A DNA stretch of 64,000 bases, taken from the NCBI GenBank assembly GCA_015058045.1, contig SVDC01000013.1:1-64000 (forward strand), written 5' to 3'. Position 1 is the first letter of the stretch. The number at the start of each line of letters is the position of its first letter. Positions 37,386 through 46,533 of this stretch are shown piece after piece. Both the position numbers and the translations under genes were made by a program. Below the pieces are notes generated by a model. The model saw only the letters and a program-made list of their open reading frames with translations. It was not told where the DNA came from and searched no databases. This DNA comes from Cellulosilyticum sp. Its GTDB lineage: Bacteria > Bacillota > Clostridia > Lachnospirales > Cellulosilyticaceae.

Positions 37386-37619
37386 ATATTTGCTATTCCT
37401 CAATATTAATTTTAGGCATATTATTTACGAAGAATCTCAAAAAAATTAGAGATAAAGCTGAAAAATAATTCCATCTTTATCTCTAATTATATTTTATATA
37501 TAATTTACAAGCCGCTTTCTTATTATGTGTCTTTTTTTCATGTTTAATTTCCATTAATACGTTTCACTGCTGAAATATGTTCTACGTTTAATTTCTAATA
37601 CATAGCTTTGTTATTTGAC

Positions 37620-37793
37620 AAAGAGCTGTACAAATATAAATTTGCTCAGCCCTTAATCTTTCATTCTAAAATTATGTATATATTTAAAGAGGTCTACAAT
37701 TATAGCTCATCCACTACTATTACGTTATTAATTTCTTAACAATAGGTTTGCAATTATAAAATTACTCTATTTTACAAGAGTTTTACAATTATA
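37620..37793 (+). repeat. Four copies of a 19-bp repeat (left flank of the island block)
   Basis: Copies at 37620-37638, 37686-37704, 37741-37758 and 37775-37793 approach the consensus AAAGAGGTNTACAATTATA. Three further copies, in the same order but on the other strand, are at 51560-51680. Spacing is irregular (66, 55 and 34 bp), so this is not a CRISPR array. Confidence 0.6.
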
Positions 37794-37817
37794 TTTATAT
37801 AAAATACCCTCAGACTA

Positions 37818-40136
37818 TTAAATTACTTCAGACTTAATCCCTATAATTATTCCTCCTACTCCTACTAAATTCTTTGCTGGCATATATTTATTTAATACGC
37901 CTGGCATAAGACCTGTTATCCCCTTCGTTTCTAAATCCCGTCTCTCTAATATAGGTTCTCTATATCCTTTAATACTTGAACCAATTATTCCACCAGCTGT
38001 ACTAGTACTTTTAACCTGAATCTGATCAGTTTCGCTATTTTGCCTATTAACTTTATCTAATCCTTTACATGAGTATATATTGGTGGCCTTAAAGTCTATA
38101 TTCCTTCTTAAAACACTATTATATTGCATATATTCTTTAACAATTTTTCCACTTTCGCGTTTGGTTGTACAGTTGATAAAATTACACTCATCAATATAAA
38201 TAACAGTTCCTTTTGGTTTTTCATATCCTGAACAATAAATCAAAAATCCTTTATTTAAATCTGCTCCATCAAAAATGCATTTTTTCATGGTGCTATAATT
38301 TGTATCATGTTCTTTTCCTCTACAAAACTCCATACACCCTTGCTTATAATCTTCATCATTCAAATAAGTTGTATTAATAAACTCACAGTATTCAATCGTT
38401 ACACCTCCACAATAACTCGTTTTAATAAAATTATTTCGACATCTAACAAATTGGCAATATAACATATGTACTTTAGGACCCAAATCAGCAACTTTTGTAC
38501 AATCAATAAATACACAATCTCTTATCTGCTTAACTATATCGCAATAAAAATTCTTTATAGCTATTACTTCATCACAGTTTTCAAATTTGCATTCACTAAT
38601 ATTCCCATTTGTTTTTATACATTTTGTTGCCCCTACAAATGTACAATTGCTGATATACCCATTATCTACAGAAAAATATGTGTGTATATTTCTTTCATTT
38701 TTTTTCATCTTTTGTTTAAATAACTCAGTTTCTATAATAAAACATTCTTTAACCGTTATATTATTTCCATAAAGGTTTATAAGTTCTTTATCATATTTAT
38801 TTATTTCAGTACATTTAACATTAAAGTCCGATATATCATTTTGTTCTATAAAACAATTCTCTATTTTTGCCATTCCCCCATCTAGAATCCTGCCTGTAAT
38901 AAAACCAATATATCCATTTCGTATAATACAATTTTCAACCTTCAGTAACCTTGGGCTATATAAATACAAGAAGTTTGAACAATCAATTAACTCGCAATTT
39001 ATGATATTTACATTAAAATCATCTTTATCTTCTGATTTGATGAAATACTTTTCATTTGTATCTTTACAAATAATTTTACAATTTTTCATGGTTAAATTAG
39101 CATCTGACAATAAGATAATTTCATTTATACTATTTAATTCATTATAATAAATAATACAGTTATCAAATATCAAGTTTCCTTCACAATTAATACATGTATT
39201 TATATGTATATTTTTATTTTTAAATATCTTTTCTTCATTTTGTCCTATATGTAAACTATTTGATATGTACTCATCTAGTTTTTCTTCTGTTGTTACTAAT
39301 ACCTCTTGATCTTCTTCAATTTCTACACAAAACACTTCATCAATCACTTCATGCTCTTCCTGTGTATATTTATCTAAAAATCCTTGTTCACCTCTAAGAT
39401 TATAAATATCTTGTATACGTTTCTTTATACTTTTAATAGTTTTTCCCCCAACATCAAAGTATTCAATAAAATCTTTAAACTCATCTATTTCTTCAATCTG
39501 ATTAGAATGTAAAAATATATACTCCAAACAGCATGTAAGAACATTTTTTATAGAAATTCTATTTTCAATATCACATATTGCTTTTTCTAAATTCTCTATG
39601 GTGGTTTCTGTATCAATTACATTCAAAACACAATGTGCATATCTTTTTTGATTTTCTGACGTATAATCAAATTTTTCCATTAATTTAAAAAAGCATCCAC
39701 TTAATATTTGTCTTTCCCTCTCATTTAAATTAATAATAGTAAACGAACTATTGCTTCCTAAAATAAGACTATTTTCTAGCTGCTGTATTCTTTTAATTAA
39801 AACATTATCATGTTCTGCTAATCGCTTTATACTCTCAACATTCTTCAATATTAAGTCTGATAACTCTTCATCTGTTTTAGAAAGACGTACTAATATTTCT
39901 ATTAAAATTTGTTGTGCTTGAGCTAAACTACCAATTTGATTTGCCATTCTCTTTTCATTCTTTTTAGAAAATGTGATCATATTAAAAACACGTTGATACC
40001 ATTTCTCATTTTTTATCTCATAAAATTGATCTTCTGTAATATTTGAAAGTCTTTCAATAGTCTTTCTCAAGTCATACATATTACATTCTTCTGTTTCATA
40101 ATAATCATAATCTATAAGTACTTCTTCTCTAACCAC
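37818..40136 (-). CDS. Unknown protein with beta-helix-like repeats
   Basis: I recognise no named family. The first 300 of 772 residues are helical and charged. From about 300 to 690 there are many turns of the type 'xCxFxNC', e.g. VIIN, VENCIIRNG, IENCFIE, VKECFIIE, ISNCTFVG, ISECKFENC, IRDCVFIDC, IEYCEFINT, MKKCIFDG and IDECNFINC, typical of a right-handed parallel beta-helix. The last 60 residues are glycine-rich and hydrophobic (LVGVGGIIIGI). The start is GTG, overlapping the stop of the upstream gene by one base, so the two are translationally coupled. There is no signal peptide. Function unknown. Confidence 0.6.
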   Translation of the reverse strand: MVREEVLIDYDYYETEECNMYDLRKTIERLSNITEDQFYEIKNEKWYQRVFNMITFSKKNEKRMANQIGSLAQAQQILIEILVRLSKTDEELSDLILKNVESIKRLAEHDNVLIKRIQQLENSLILGSNSSFTIINLNERERQILSGCFFKLMEKFDYTSENQKRYAHCVLNVIDTETTIENLEKAICDIENRISIKNVLTCCLEYIFLHSNQIEEIDEFKDFIEYFDVGGKTIKSIKKRIQDIYNLRGEQGFLDKYTQEEHEVIDEVFCVEIEEDQEVLVTTEEKLDEYISNSLHIGQNEEKIFKNKNIHINTCINCEGNLIFDNCIIYYNELNSINEIILLSDANLTMKNCKIICKDTNEKYFIKSEDKDDFNVNIINCELIDCSNFLYLYSPRLLKVENCIIRNGYIGFITGRILDGGMAKIENCFIEQNDISDFNVKCTEINKYDKELINLYGNNITVKECFIIETELFKQKMKKNERNIHTYFSVDNGYISNCTFVGATKCIKTNGNISECKFENCDEVIAIKNFYCDIVKQIRDCVFIDCTKVADLGPKVHMLYCQFVRCRNNFIKTSYCGGVTIEYCEFINTTYLNDEDYKQGCMEFCRGKEHDTNYSTMKKCIFDGADLNKGFLIYCSGYEKPKGTVIYIDECNFINCTTKRESGKIVKEYMQYNSVLRRNIDFKATNIYSCKGLDKVNRQNSETDQIQVKSTSTAGGIIGSSIKGYREPILERRDLETKGITGLMPGVLNKYMPAKNLVGVGGIIIGIKSEVI

Positions 40137-41425
40137 TATCTATCCCATCCCATCTTATCAAATAGCTCAAATTCCTGTTCCACACTACTAGAAATATATT
40201 GTACTTTTTTGATATTCTTGTAAGCACAGTTTTGACTTTTAGAAATTCTTTCTAGATCTTCTTTCATATTATATGTCATTCCATATATATAACCCGATGA
40301 ATTTAATATTGTTTCATATACTCCTTTTCCATATATTTCATCTAATATGTTTTTACATGTCGCACTAATATAAATTCCTATCATCATTCCACCTAAAATC
40401 CCCATCTCTCCTGGTGGTAAAAAAATACTTATTCCTCCTATCGCAGCACCTATTACTGTACTGTTCATTGTATCTTCACTTATTTTTAAAAAAGCCTCTT
40501 TCTCACCCAACTCACCATTCTTATATCTAATATAGCTTGTTATAGTAGATACTGTTAAGCCAACTGCAGCTCCAACAATTGCTCCTTGTGTTACTTCCTT
40601 TATAATATTTTGACTAGTAACAGATGTTGTTGCTTCCCCTTTAAGTATTTTTGCTCGTAATCTTTCATTAGAATCTCTTACTTGAGAACCTGTATTTTTT
40701 TCTATTACTTTATTAGTTAATCCTGCCTCTTTTGCTGCTCCACTAGTTCCTTTTACACTAAATATAATATCCTCTTGCGTAGCTGTTTCCTTTAATATAG
40801 CTTCTTTTATATCTTTAATTGCTGTACTATCTTTTGTCATTACTCCAATAGATGACTTAATCGTTGTTCTATGAATTATTTTTCCATTAAATCTATTTAT
40901 TGTCATCCCATCTATACCTGCTGCATTCCCATCCAGGAGACTATTTTTTTGAATCAATGATTTTATTTGGCCATTCTTACGTCGTAACCAGTCAACTTCT
41001 TGAGCATATCCTGTTAACTTCTTATCAAAAATCTGTATCGAATTCTTTCTCCCATCTAAAATCCCCATTCTTTCCATTTCATCTGCCCTAGCTTGTAATA
41101 TCTTCAAATAATCCTTTGCATTCTCAGGTGTAGAAAATACCTTCATTTGCTTAAAAGCTTCTTCATCTAATCGTTTGAATACTTGAATATCTCTTACAAA
41201 CTGGTGTGTTCCTTCATAAGAAAGATTAGTTCCTATTATTTTATTTACACTTTTAGCTACTTTATCTAATTCATTGGAAGTAATTAATGTATATTGCCCC
41301 ATAATATTTACTAAATCAGCTGCTTCACCTATCCATTCAGGATGTTTTTCTATTTGTTTCCTAATATATGGGCAAATCTCATCATTACTATGACAACGTC
41401 TACACTTGTTACAATACCACTTCAT
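40136..41425 (-). CDS. Unknown protein with zinc ribbon and glycine-zipper membrane segments
   Basis: The protein of about 429 residues has no named family that I recognise. The N-terminus has a Cys/His cluster (WYCNKCRRCHSNDEICPY) likely to bind zinc. The middle is helical and basic. About 290-390 holds two glycine-rich hydrophobic segments (IVGAAVGLTVSTITSYI and VIGAAIGGISIFLPP) followed by GILGGMMIGIYISA. Such glycine zippers can form membrane pores. I choose the ATG at 41425, with GGAG 6 nt upstream; ATGs at 41437 and 41455 are in frame. Coupled to the beta-helix gene. Confidence 0.6.
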   Translation of the reverse strand: MKWYCNKCRRCHSNDEICPYIRKQIEKHPEWIGEAADLVNIMGQYTLITSNELDKVAKSVNKIIGTNLSYEGTHQFVRDIQVFKRLDEEAFKQMKVFSTPENAKDYLKILQARADEMERMGILDGRKNSIQIFDKKLTGYAQEVDWLRRKNGQIKSLIQKNSLLDGNAAGIDGMTINRFNGKIIHRTTIKSSIGVMTKDSTAIKDIKEAILKETATQEDIIFSVKGTSGAAKEAGLTNKVIEKNTGSQVRDSNERLRAKILKGEATTSVTSQNIIKEVTQGAIVGAAVGLTVSTITSYIRYKNGELGEKEAFLKISEDTMNSTVIGAAIGGISIFLPPGEMGILGGMMIGIYISATCKNILDEIYGKGVYETILNSSGYIYGMTYNMKEDLERISKSQNCAYKNIKKVQYISSSVEQEFELFDKMGWDR

Positions 41426-41455
41426 ACTCTTCTCCATATTCCTATCCATTAACAT

Positions 41456-42032
41456 ACAATATCTTATTTATAAAATAATTTTATACTAAATTTATTCTTT
41501 TTCAACTTATCTTTTATAAGAAAAGTACTATGTTCATATCCTATATTCCATAATAACATATCATCACCTAATTTTAATTTTACATATATATATTCTGTTA
41601 TAATTAGGAAATTCATGTTTGGTAATATATTCCTATAATCAAATACATTCATATACACCTAAAAGCACCTATACTATTTAAAAATTTTTATTATCTCTAA
41701 ATAGTATAGGTGCTTTTCTTTTTTTAACTGCATGATTATCATTTCTAACAAAGAAAACTTTTGTTTTCTACTCAGTCTTCTAAATGTTTTATAATATGTA
41801 TCCCGCTTAAACTTATCTCTTATAGGATGAATCTAATACTAGCCTACATATATCTATTTAAAAATATATGTAAGGGAACAAACGAATTGCCTATACCTCG
41901 AAGTAAAAATATTAATCCTAAAAGTCTTGCAGAAAAATTACTTAGTATATATGATGATATAAATACCACTCTTGACAATAACAAGGATATGACAAAAAAA
42001 CTAAACTCTATCTTCTTACAACAATAACTATC
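41456..42032. other. Intergenic region with strong inverted repeat and doubtful small ORFs
   Basis: A 17-bp perfect stem (AGCACCTATACTATTTA / TAAATAGTATAGGTGCT, 41666-41714) has a T-tract on the plus side and TTTT on the minus side, so it is probably a terminator. A minus-strand frame of up to 64 codons (41464-41658) and a plus-strand frame (from ATG 41827 to 42027, 66 codons) lack good ribosome sites. They are listed here rather than called as genes. Confidence 0.5.
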
Positions 42033-44828
42033 TCATTTCAGTTTCAATGTTTGTTGTACTACAACACTTGCCTCCTGCTCGGCCTCATTCTCATATCTAT
42101 CTTTATAAGTAATACTATTACTTATTAACCATTCAAAACTTCTATTCTGGTCAACAGCTTCATCTGGAATCAAGGCATATGCCCATGATTTCCCACCATA
42201 TTTGAGATTAAATTCTGTAGCTGCTCTACAATATTCCATAGCTGCTTGTGCTTTAAGTTGTACCACTTCATCCTTTACTTTATTTCTATCTTTAGTTTCC
42301 ACTATATAAATCATCTTTTCTGTCTCTACTACAAAATCAGGTTGATAATTATGTTTGCTTTCCCTATCCCAATATAGCTTGAATTGTTTCTGTGCCGGAC
42401 ACATCCATCTTAAAACTTTACTATCATCCTCTAATATAATAGTAAATGTTTTCTCTGTATTATTCTTGAACTTATACATTGAATGGCAACTTTTACTGAA
42501 TCCATTGAACACTTTTTTTACTACTTCTGAGGGTTTAATATATACCCTAAAATCATAGATACTATCCGATTCAAATTTTTCTCCACATGCCATTTCTATC
42601 TTAGAAAATGGTTTCATTTCACTTGCTTCAAATCGTATATCCTCTTTATAAAAATGCTCTTTCATCTGATTATAAATAATGTCTCCTAAATCTCTTTTTC
42701 TTTGTATAAGTACTTGTTGTATCTCTTCATTATTTAAATATGTTGATAAATGTTGTTGCAACTGACTTATTAACTTATATATTAAATCCGACGTTTGGCT
42801 ATAATCTACATCTGTTTTTTCTAAAATAATATACTTAATAATTTCACGCTCTGGTGTATCATATGCTTCTTCTGCTTTATTATTAGAGCGAAGATAATCC
42901 ACCTTTCCTTCTTTGCCTAATGATTTCATTTTAATATCTTCGCTAGATGGCCTGTAATTAATAGCACGAACATCTAAATCAAAGTCATAAAACCCTTGCT
43001 TAATTTCTAAAATTTGCTGTACAGTTGATTGTGGTATAGGAATTACTTTATCATTTACTAATTGACTTACTAGTTTTACCACAACTTCTGCACATTCAGT
43101 AGCTGCTTGTATATCATTTTTTAGATTTGGGAATAATTGAGAGGTCCTTTGTATAACTGCATTTCTAACCAATGCTTTACATTCTTCATTTTGAATCTCA
43201 TTAATATTCTTCACTTGCTTACTTAGCTCATTTATCGCTTCATGAGCCACCCTAGCCATATATGTTGCTATTTCTTCCTTAACTTGTTCTGTTTCTGCAA
43301 CATCATCTGATATATTTAAGCTAATTTGCTCAATAAATACTGGCTTTGCTATTTCTTCTTCTACGACTGGTGGTAATGTTATAATCTTTTTCTCTTCACC
43401 ATGTGTATTCTCATTAGGATCAATGTAGTAATATTTACGTACTAATGAATTAGGATCATTTGCAAGTTCTATTATATTTTGAAATTTGTCATGATGAATT
43501 ATAGTCAATCGGTCTAGTTTTTCTACTCCTGTGCGTTCACCATAGGGCAAACGCAACCCCCTACCTATAGTCTGTTCCGTTAAAGTCTCAGAAGCAGAGG
43601 CACGTAATGGAATAATTGTATATAAATTATTTACATCCCATCCTTCTTTAAGCATATTTACATGAATTACAATTTCTATTTTATTATTATATTCCTCTAA
43701 AGATAATAGTTGTTGAATATTTATGTCCTTCTCAATTCCACTTTGATTTGAATTTACTTCGATTACCTTATCTTTATAATACCCTCTAAAGAAATTATCT
43801 GACATAATGTATTCTTTGATTTGTGCTGAATGCTTAGTGTCTTTAGCAACAACTAGTATAAACGGTTTTATTAATCTCTTACCATTTTCTCTTGAATATT
43901 TTTCTAACTCTGCTTTAGTATCAATATGAACCCTTACACCATCTTCTAGTTTAATATGATCTAGTTCTTCATCATTATATTGACTAGAAATAAAATTCTC
44001 TCTAGTAGCAACATATGGTACTTTTATATACTTACCATCATCTAATGCATGTGCAAGTGAATACTCATATACTACATTTTTAAACTTAATTGCTCTACTA
44101 CCATTTTGTACTTGTGGTGTTGCTGTAACTTCTATTCCTAATATAGGATTAAGTTCATTAATTACAGCTAAAGCCCTGTCTGCTCTATAGTGATGACTTT
44201 CATCCATTAATAATACTAAATCATCAAGATTCTTTAGATACTCAAAATAAGATTCACCTAAAACTTCATTTAAACGCTTAATACGAGGAAGTTGCCCTTT
44301 CTTTCCCTTTGACTCAGCATTTAGTTTTGCAATATTAAACACATTAATCGTTACTTCATTATTTCCAAATGTATTATTTCTAAATTCTTCATAATTTTCT
44401 CCATGTATAATACGTGGTGCTGATGAAAAGGCATCCAATCCTTTAAATACATATTTAGGATTATTTATATCTGATAAATCAGCAACTAATTTATTATAAA
44501 TTGTTATATTAGGTGCCATTACAAAGAAATTCTTAATCCCCTTCTTATAGTACAAATATGCAATAAATGCTCCCATAAGTCTGGTTTTTCCTACACCTGT
44601 AGCTAATGAAAAACAAATATTACAAAACTCTCTTTCAAACTCTTCAAATGTGCTACTAATACTTCTTACTTTATCTATTTCCTGTTTTAAATAACTTTCT
44701 TTTTTATCCAAGTCTACGATTTTAGCAAGTTCTAGCTTATCACAAATAGCTTCAAAAATTTCTAAGCTCTTCTTCTGAGGGTCACGAAGCCTAAGTCTAT
44801 TTGATATATAATTAGCTTGCTTATTCAT
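42033..44828 (-). CDS. Type III restriction enzyme Res-like subunit (helicase-nuclease)
   Basis: The 931-residue superfamily 2 helicase has Walker A LATGVGKT (75-82) and a DESHH box (209-213), a conserved helicase C domain (EQTIGRGLRLPYG) and a C-terminal PD-(D/E)xK nuclease with PDFV (Asp831) and ETK (Glu844, Lys846). This is the layout of type III Res subunits, which translocate and cut DNA with Mod. AGAGGAG precedes the ATG. It starts 4 bp after the methylase stop and ends the three-gene set 49383-42033. Confidence 0.9.
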   Translation of the reverse strand: MNKQANYISNRLRLRDPQKKSLEIFEAICDKLELAKIVDLDKKESYLKQEIDKVRSISSTFEEFEREFCNICFSLATGVGKTRLMGAFIAYLYYKKGIKNFFVMAPNITIYNKLVADLSDINNPKYVFKGLDAFSSAPRIIHGENYEEFRNNTFGNNEVTINVFNIAKLNAESKGKKGQLPRIKRLNEVLGESYFEYLKNLDDLVLLMDESHHYRADRALAVINELNPILGIEVTATPQVQNGSRAIKFKNVVYEYSLAHALDDGKYIKVPYVATRENFISSQYNDEELDHIKLEDGVRVHIDTKAELEKYSRENGKRLIKPFILVVAKDTKHSAQIKEYIMSDNFFRGYYKDKVIEVNSNQSGIEKDINIQQLLSLEEYNNKIEIVIHVNMLKEGWDVNNLYTIIPLRASASETLTEQTIGRGLRLPYGERTGVEKLDRLTIIHHDKFQNIIELANDPNSLVRKYYYIDPNENTHGEEKKIITLPPVVEEEIAKPVFIEQISLNISDDVAETEQVKEEIATYMARVAHEAINELSKQVKNINEIQNEECKALVRNAVIQRTSQLFPNLKNDIQAATECAEVVVKLVSQLVNDKVIPIPQSTVQQILEIKQGFYDFDLDVRAINYRPSSEDIKMKSLGKEGKVDYLRSNNKAEEAYDTPEREIIKYIILEKTDVDYSQTSDLIYKLISQLQQHLSTYLNNEEIQQVLIQRKRDLGDIIYNQMKEHFYKEDIRFEASEMKPFSKIEMACGEKFESDSIYDFRVYIKPSEVVKKVFNGFSKSCHSMYKFKNNTEKTFTIILEDDSKVLRWMCPAQKQFKLYWDRESKHNYQPDFVVETEKMIYIVETKDRNKVKDEVVQLKAQAAMEYCRAATEFNLKYGGKSWAYALIPDEAVDQNRSFEWLISNSITYKDRYENEAEQEASVVVQQTLKLK

Positions 44829-44832
44829 TATT

Positions 44833-46515
44833 CTACTCCTCTTCGTTTATAGTAGTTGCTACTTCATCAACTACTGTATCATTAATTTTCATATTATAGC
44901 TTTCAACTCCGAAGTCATATTTATCTAGTATCGACTGTGGTATTTTTTCAATGTTAATATTGTCATAACGTTCTTCTAATCCTTGTTGATATGCTGGACA
45001 GCAAATCAATAAACTTTCATCACTCTTCATTTCGCTATGTAATAAATCAATATACTCTACTGTAATCATTTGATCCGTAGTAAAGATATAGTCATTCTCA
45101 TATGAATAACCTTGTTTCCAAAATACCTCCTCATCAGGATGATATGTAAATCCATGGTATTTCGCTACTGCAGCTGCAATAGCAGTAGCTGTATATATAT
45201 CTTTATTTATAATCCAATTTCCATACTTATCCTTCTTCAATAGTGATGGTGGAACCTCATAAAAATTATATCCACCACCGCCTCTCCAATTAACACTTTC
45301 TGATATTCCACTTGTGTCACCATCAATTACTCTAGATAATCTTGTCTGACAATGAGAATAACATTGTTCCCCCATCTCAATTCCTATCCATTTTCTTTTC
45401 ATTTTATGAGCAACAGCTGCTGTTGTCCCAGAACCCAAAAATGAATCTAGTACAATATCACCTTCATCACTAAAATATTTTAATATCATTTCAAGTAAAG
45501 CTTCAGGTTTCTTTCCACTTCTAAATTCTACACCTCCCTCTTGTCTACAATTTCCAAATTGAGCTGCAAAATCATAGAAGCCATTTATTGGTATTGTACG
45601 TGTCATATTATCTTCTTCCAATTTTTTAACTGGAATCCCTTGATAGTATTTTCCTTTAGTAGCTCCTATTTTTTTAGGCCCAGTAAAATATCTATACGGA
45701 TACCTATCATCTCCTATATCATATACTTTATATAATACTCCATATCCATCTTCTTCATATCTACCAGTTAAATAATCTCTAAAAAATCTACCTGATGAAT
45801 TACCATCTAAAATAGTCCCTGATGCCCAAATTTCTTTTAACCCATATTCAGACCCCTCTTTTTTTACTATCTTATATTGGTCTTTATTAAATATTTCTAC
45901 TTTTTTGCCTCCTAATAGAACTTCTTCACCTTGCCCAATTTCTTCTACATAATAGCAAAATTTGTCTAGTCCAACTTCTTGCACATCTAGATTAGGTTTA
46001 GCACCATGTTTTTTTCTATATACAAATATTTGTTCAATTTCCTTGTGAAAATCCATATCCACTTTCAATGTCTTTTCTGGATATCTTACCCTTATATACA
46101 AAGTAGTTAAATAATTTTGTCTACCAAATATTTCATCCAATAGTAATTTTAAGTAATGTCCTTCTGAATCATCTATATGGCAACAGAAAAAACCATCTTC
46201 TCTTAATAAGCCTTTTAATATTTCTAATCTTGGTTTCATCTGATTTAACCATATGCTATGTTCGAGGTTATCTTCATAATGTTCAAACATACTACCAGTA
46301 TTATATGGAGGGTCTATATATATACATTTTACTTTTCCTGCATACTCTTGTTCTAACGCTTTTAATGCTACTAAATTATCTCCATGAATCAAAATATTAT
46401 CATCAAGCTTGTTACCATATGATCTTTTTTCATCATACAATAAAATTCTAGGTTCCACCCTAACTGCCTGTTCCTTTCCTATCCATGTCAATTCAAGTTT
46501 CTGCTTTATACCCAT
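44833..46515 (-). CDS. Site-specific adenine DNA methyltransferase (type III Mod-like)
   Basis: The 560-residue beta-class amino-methyltransferase has motif IV DPPY (68-71) first and then motif I DSFLGSGTT (357-365), the order of type III Mod enzymes. The long segment between them (about 135-330) is the target-recognition region. It modifies adenine in host DNA to protect it from the neighbouring Res-like enzyme. AAGGGGA lies upstream of the ATG. The gap to the SNF2 gene is 18 bp and to res 4 bp, one operon. The recognition site cannot be predicted. Confidence 0.9.
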   Translation of the reverse strand: MGIKQKLELTWIGKEQAVRVEPRILLYDEKRSYGNKLDDNILIHGDNLVALKALEQEYAGKVKCIYIDPPYNTGSMFEHYEDNLEHSIWLNQMKPRLEILKGLLREDGFFCCHIDDSEGHYLKLLLDEIFGRQNYLTTLYIRVRYPEKTLKVDMDFHKEIEQIFVYRKKHGAKPNLDVQEVGLDKFCYYVEEIGQGEEVLLGGKKVEIFNKDQYKIVKKEGSEYGLKEIWASGTILDGNSSGRFFRDYLTGRYEEDGYGVLYKVYDIGDDRYPYRYFTGPKKIGATKGKYYQGIPVKKLEEDNMTRTIPINGFYDFAAQFGNCRQEGGVEFRSGKKPEALLEMILKYFSDEGDIVLDSFLGSGTTAAVAHKMKRKWIGIEMGEQCYSHCQTRLSRVIDGDTSGISESVNWRGGGGYNFYEVPPSLLKKDKYGNWIINKDIYTATAIAAAVAKYHGFTYHPDEEVFWKQGYSYENDYIFTTDQMITVEYIDLLHSEMKSDESLLICCPAYQQGLEERYDNINIEKIPQSILDKYDFGVESYNMKINDTVVDEVATTINEEE

Positions 46516-46533
46516 ATCTATTCCCCTTTATAA

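Larger units (their letters stand above)
36660..37817. other. Gene-poor remnant region
   Basis: There is no intact gene in this interval. It holds two degraded reading frames on the minus strand (37003-37385). A minus-strand stretch (about 36700-37000) has several small hairpins, such as GGGAA/TTCCC and TCCAGA/TCTGGA, and could be the RNA end of a lost element. A terminator-like AGAGATAAAG/CTTTATCTCT stem is at about 37447-37485. Four short repeats lie at 37620-37793. Confidence 0.5.

Noticed and set aside
37620-37793. CRISPR array
   Set aside because: The repeats are diverged, spacing is irregular (34-66 bp) and no cas genes are in the window.
41761-42027. Plus-strand ORF convergent with the Res-like gene
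   Set aside because: Its TTG start lacks a ribosome site and the internal ATG has the purine run directly against it. There is no family match; it is noted only as doubtful.
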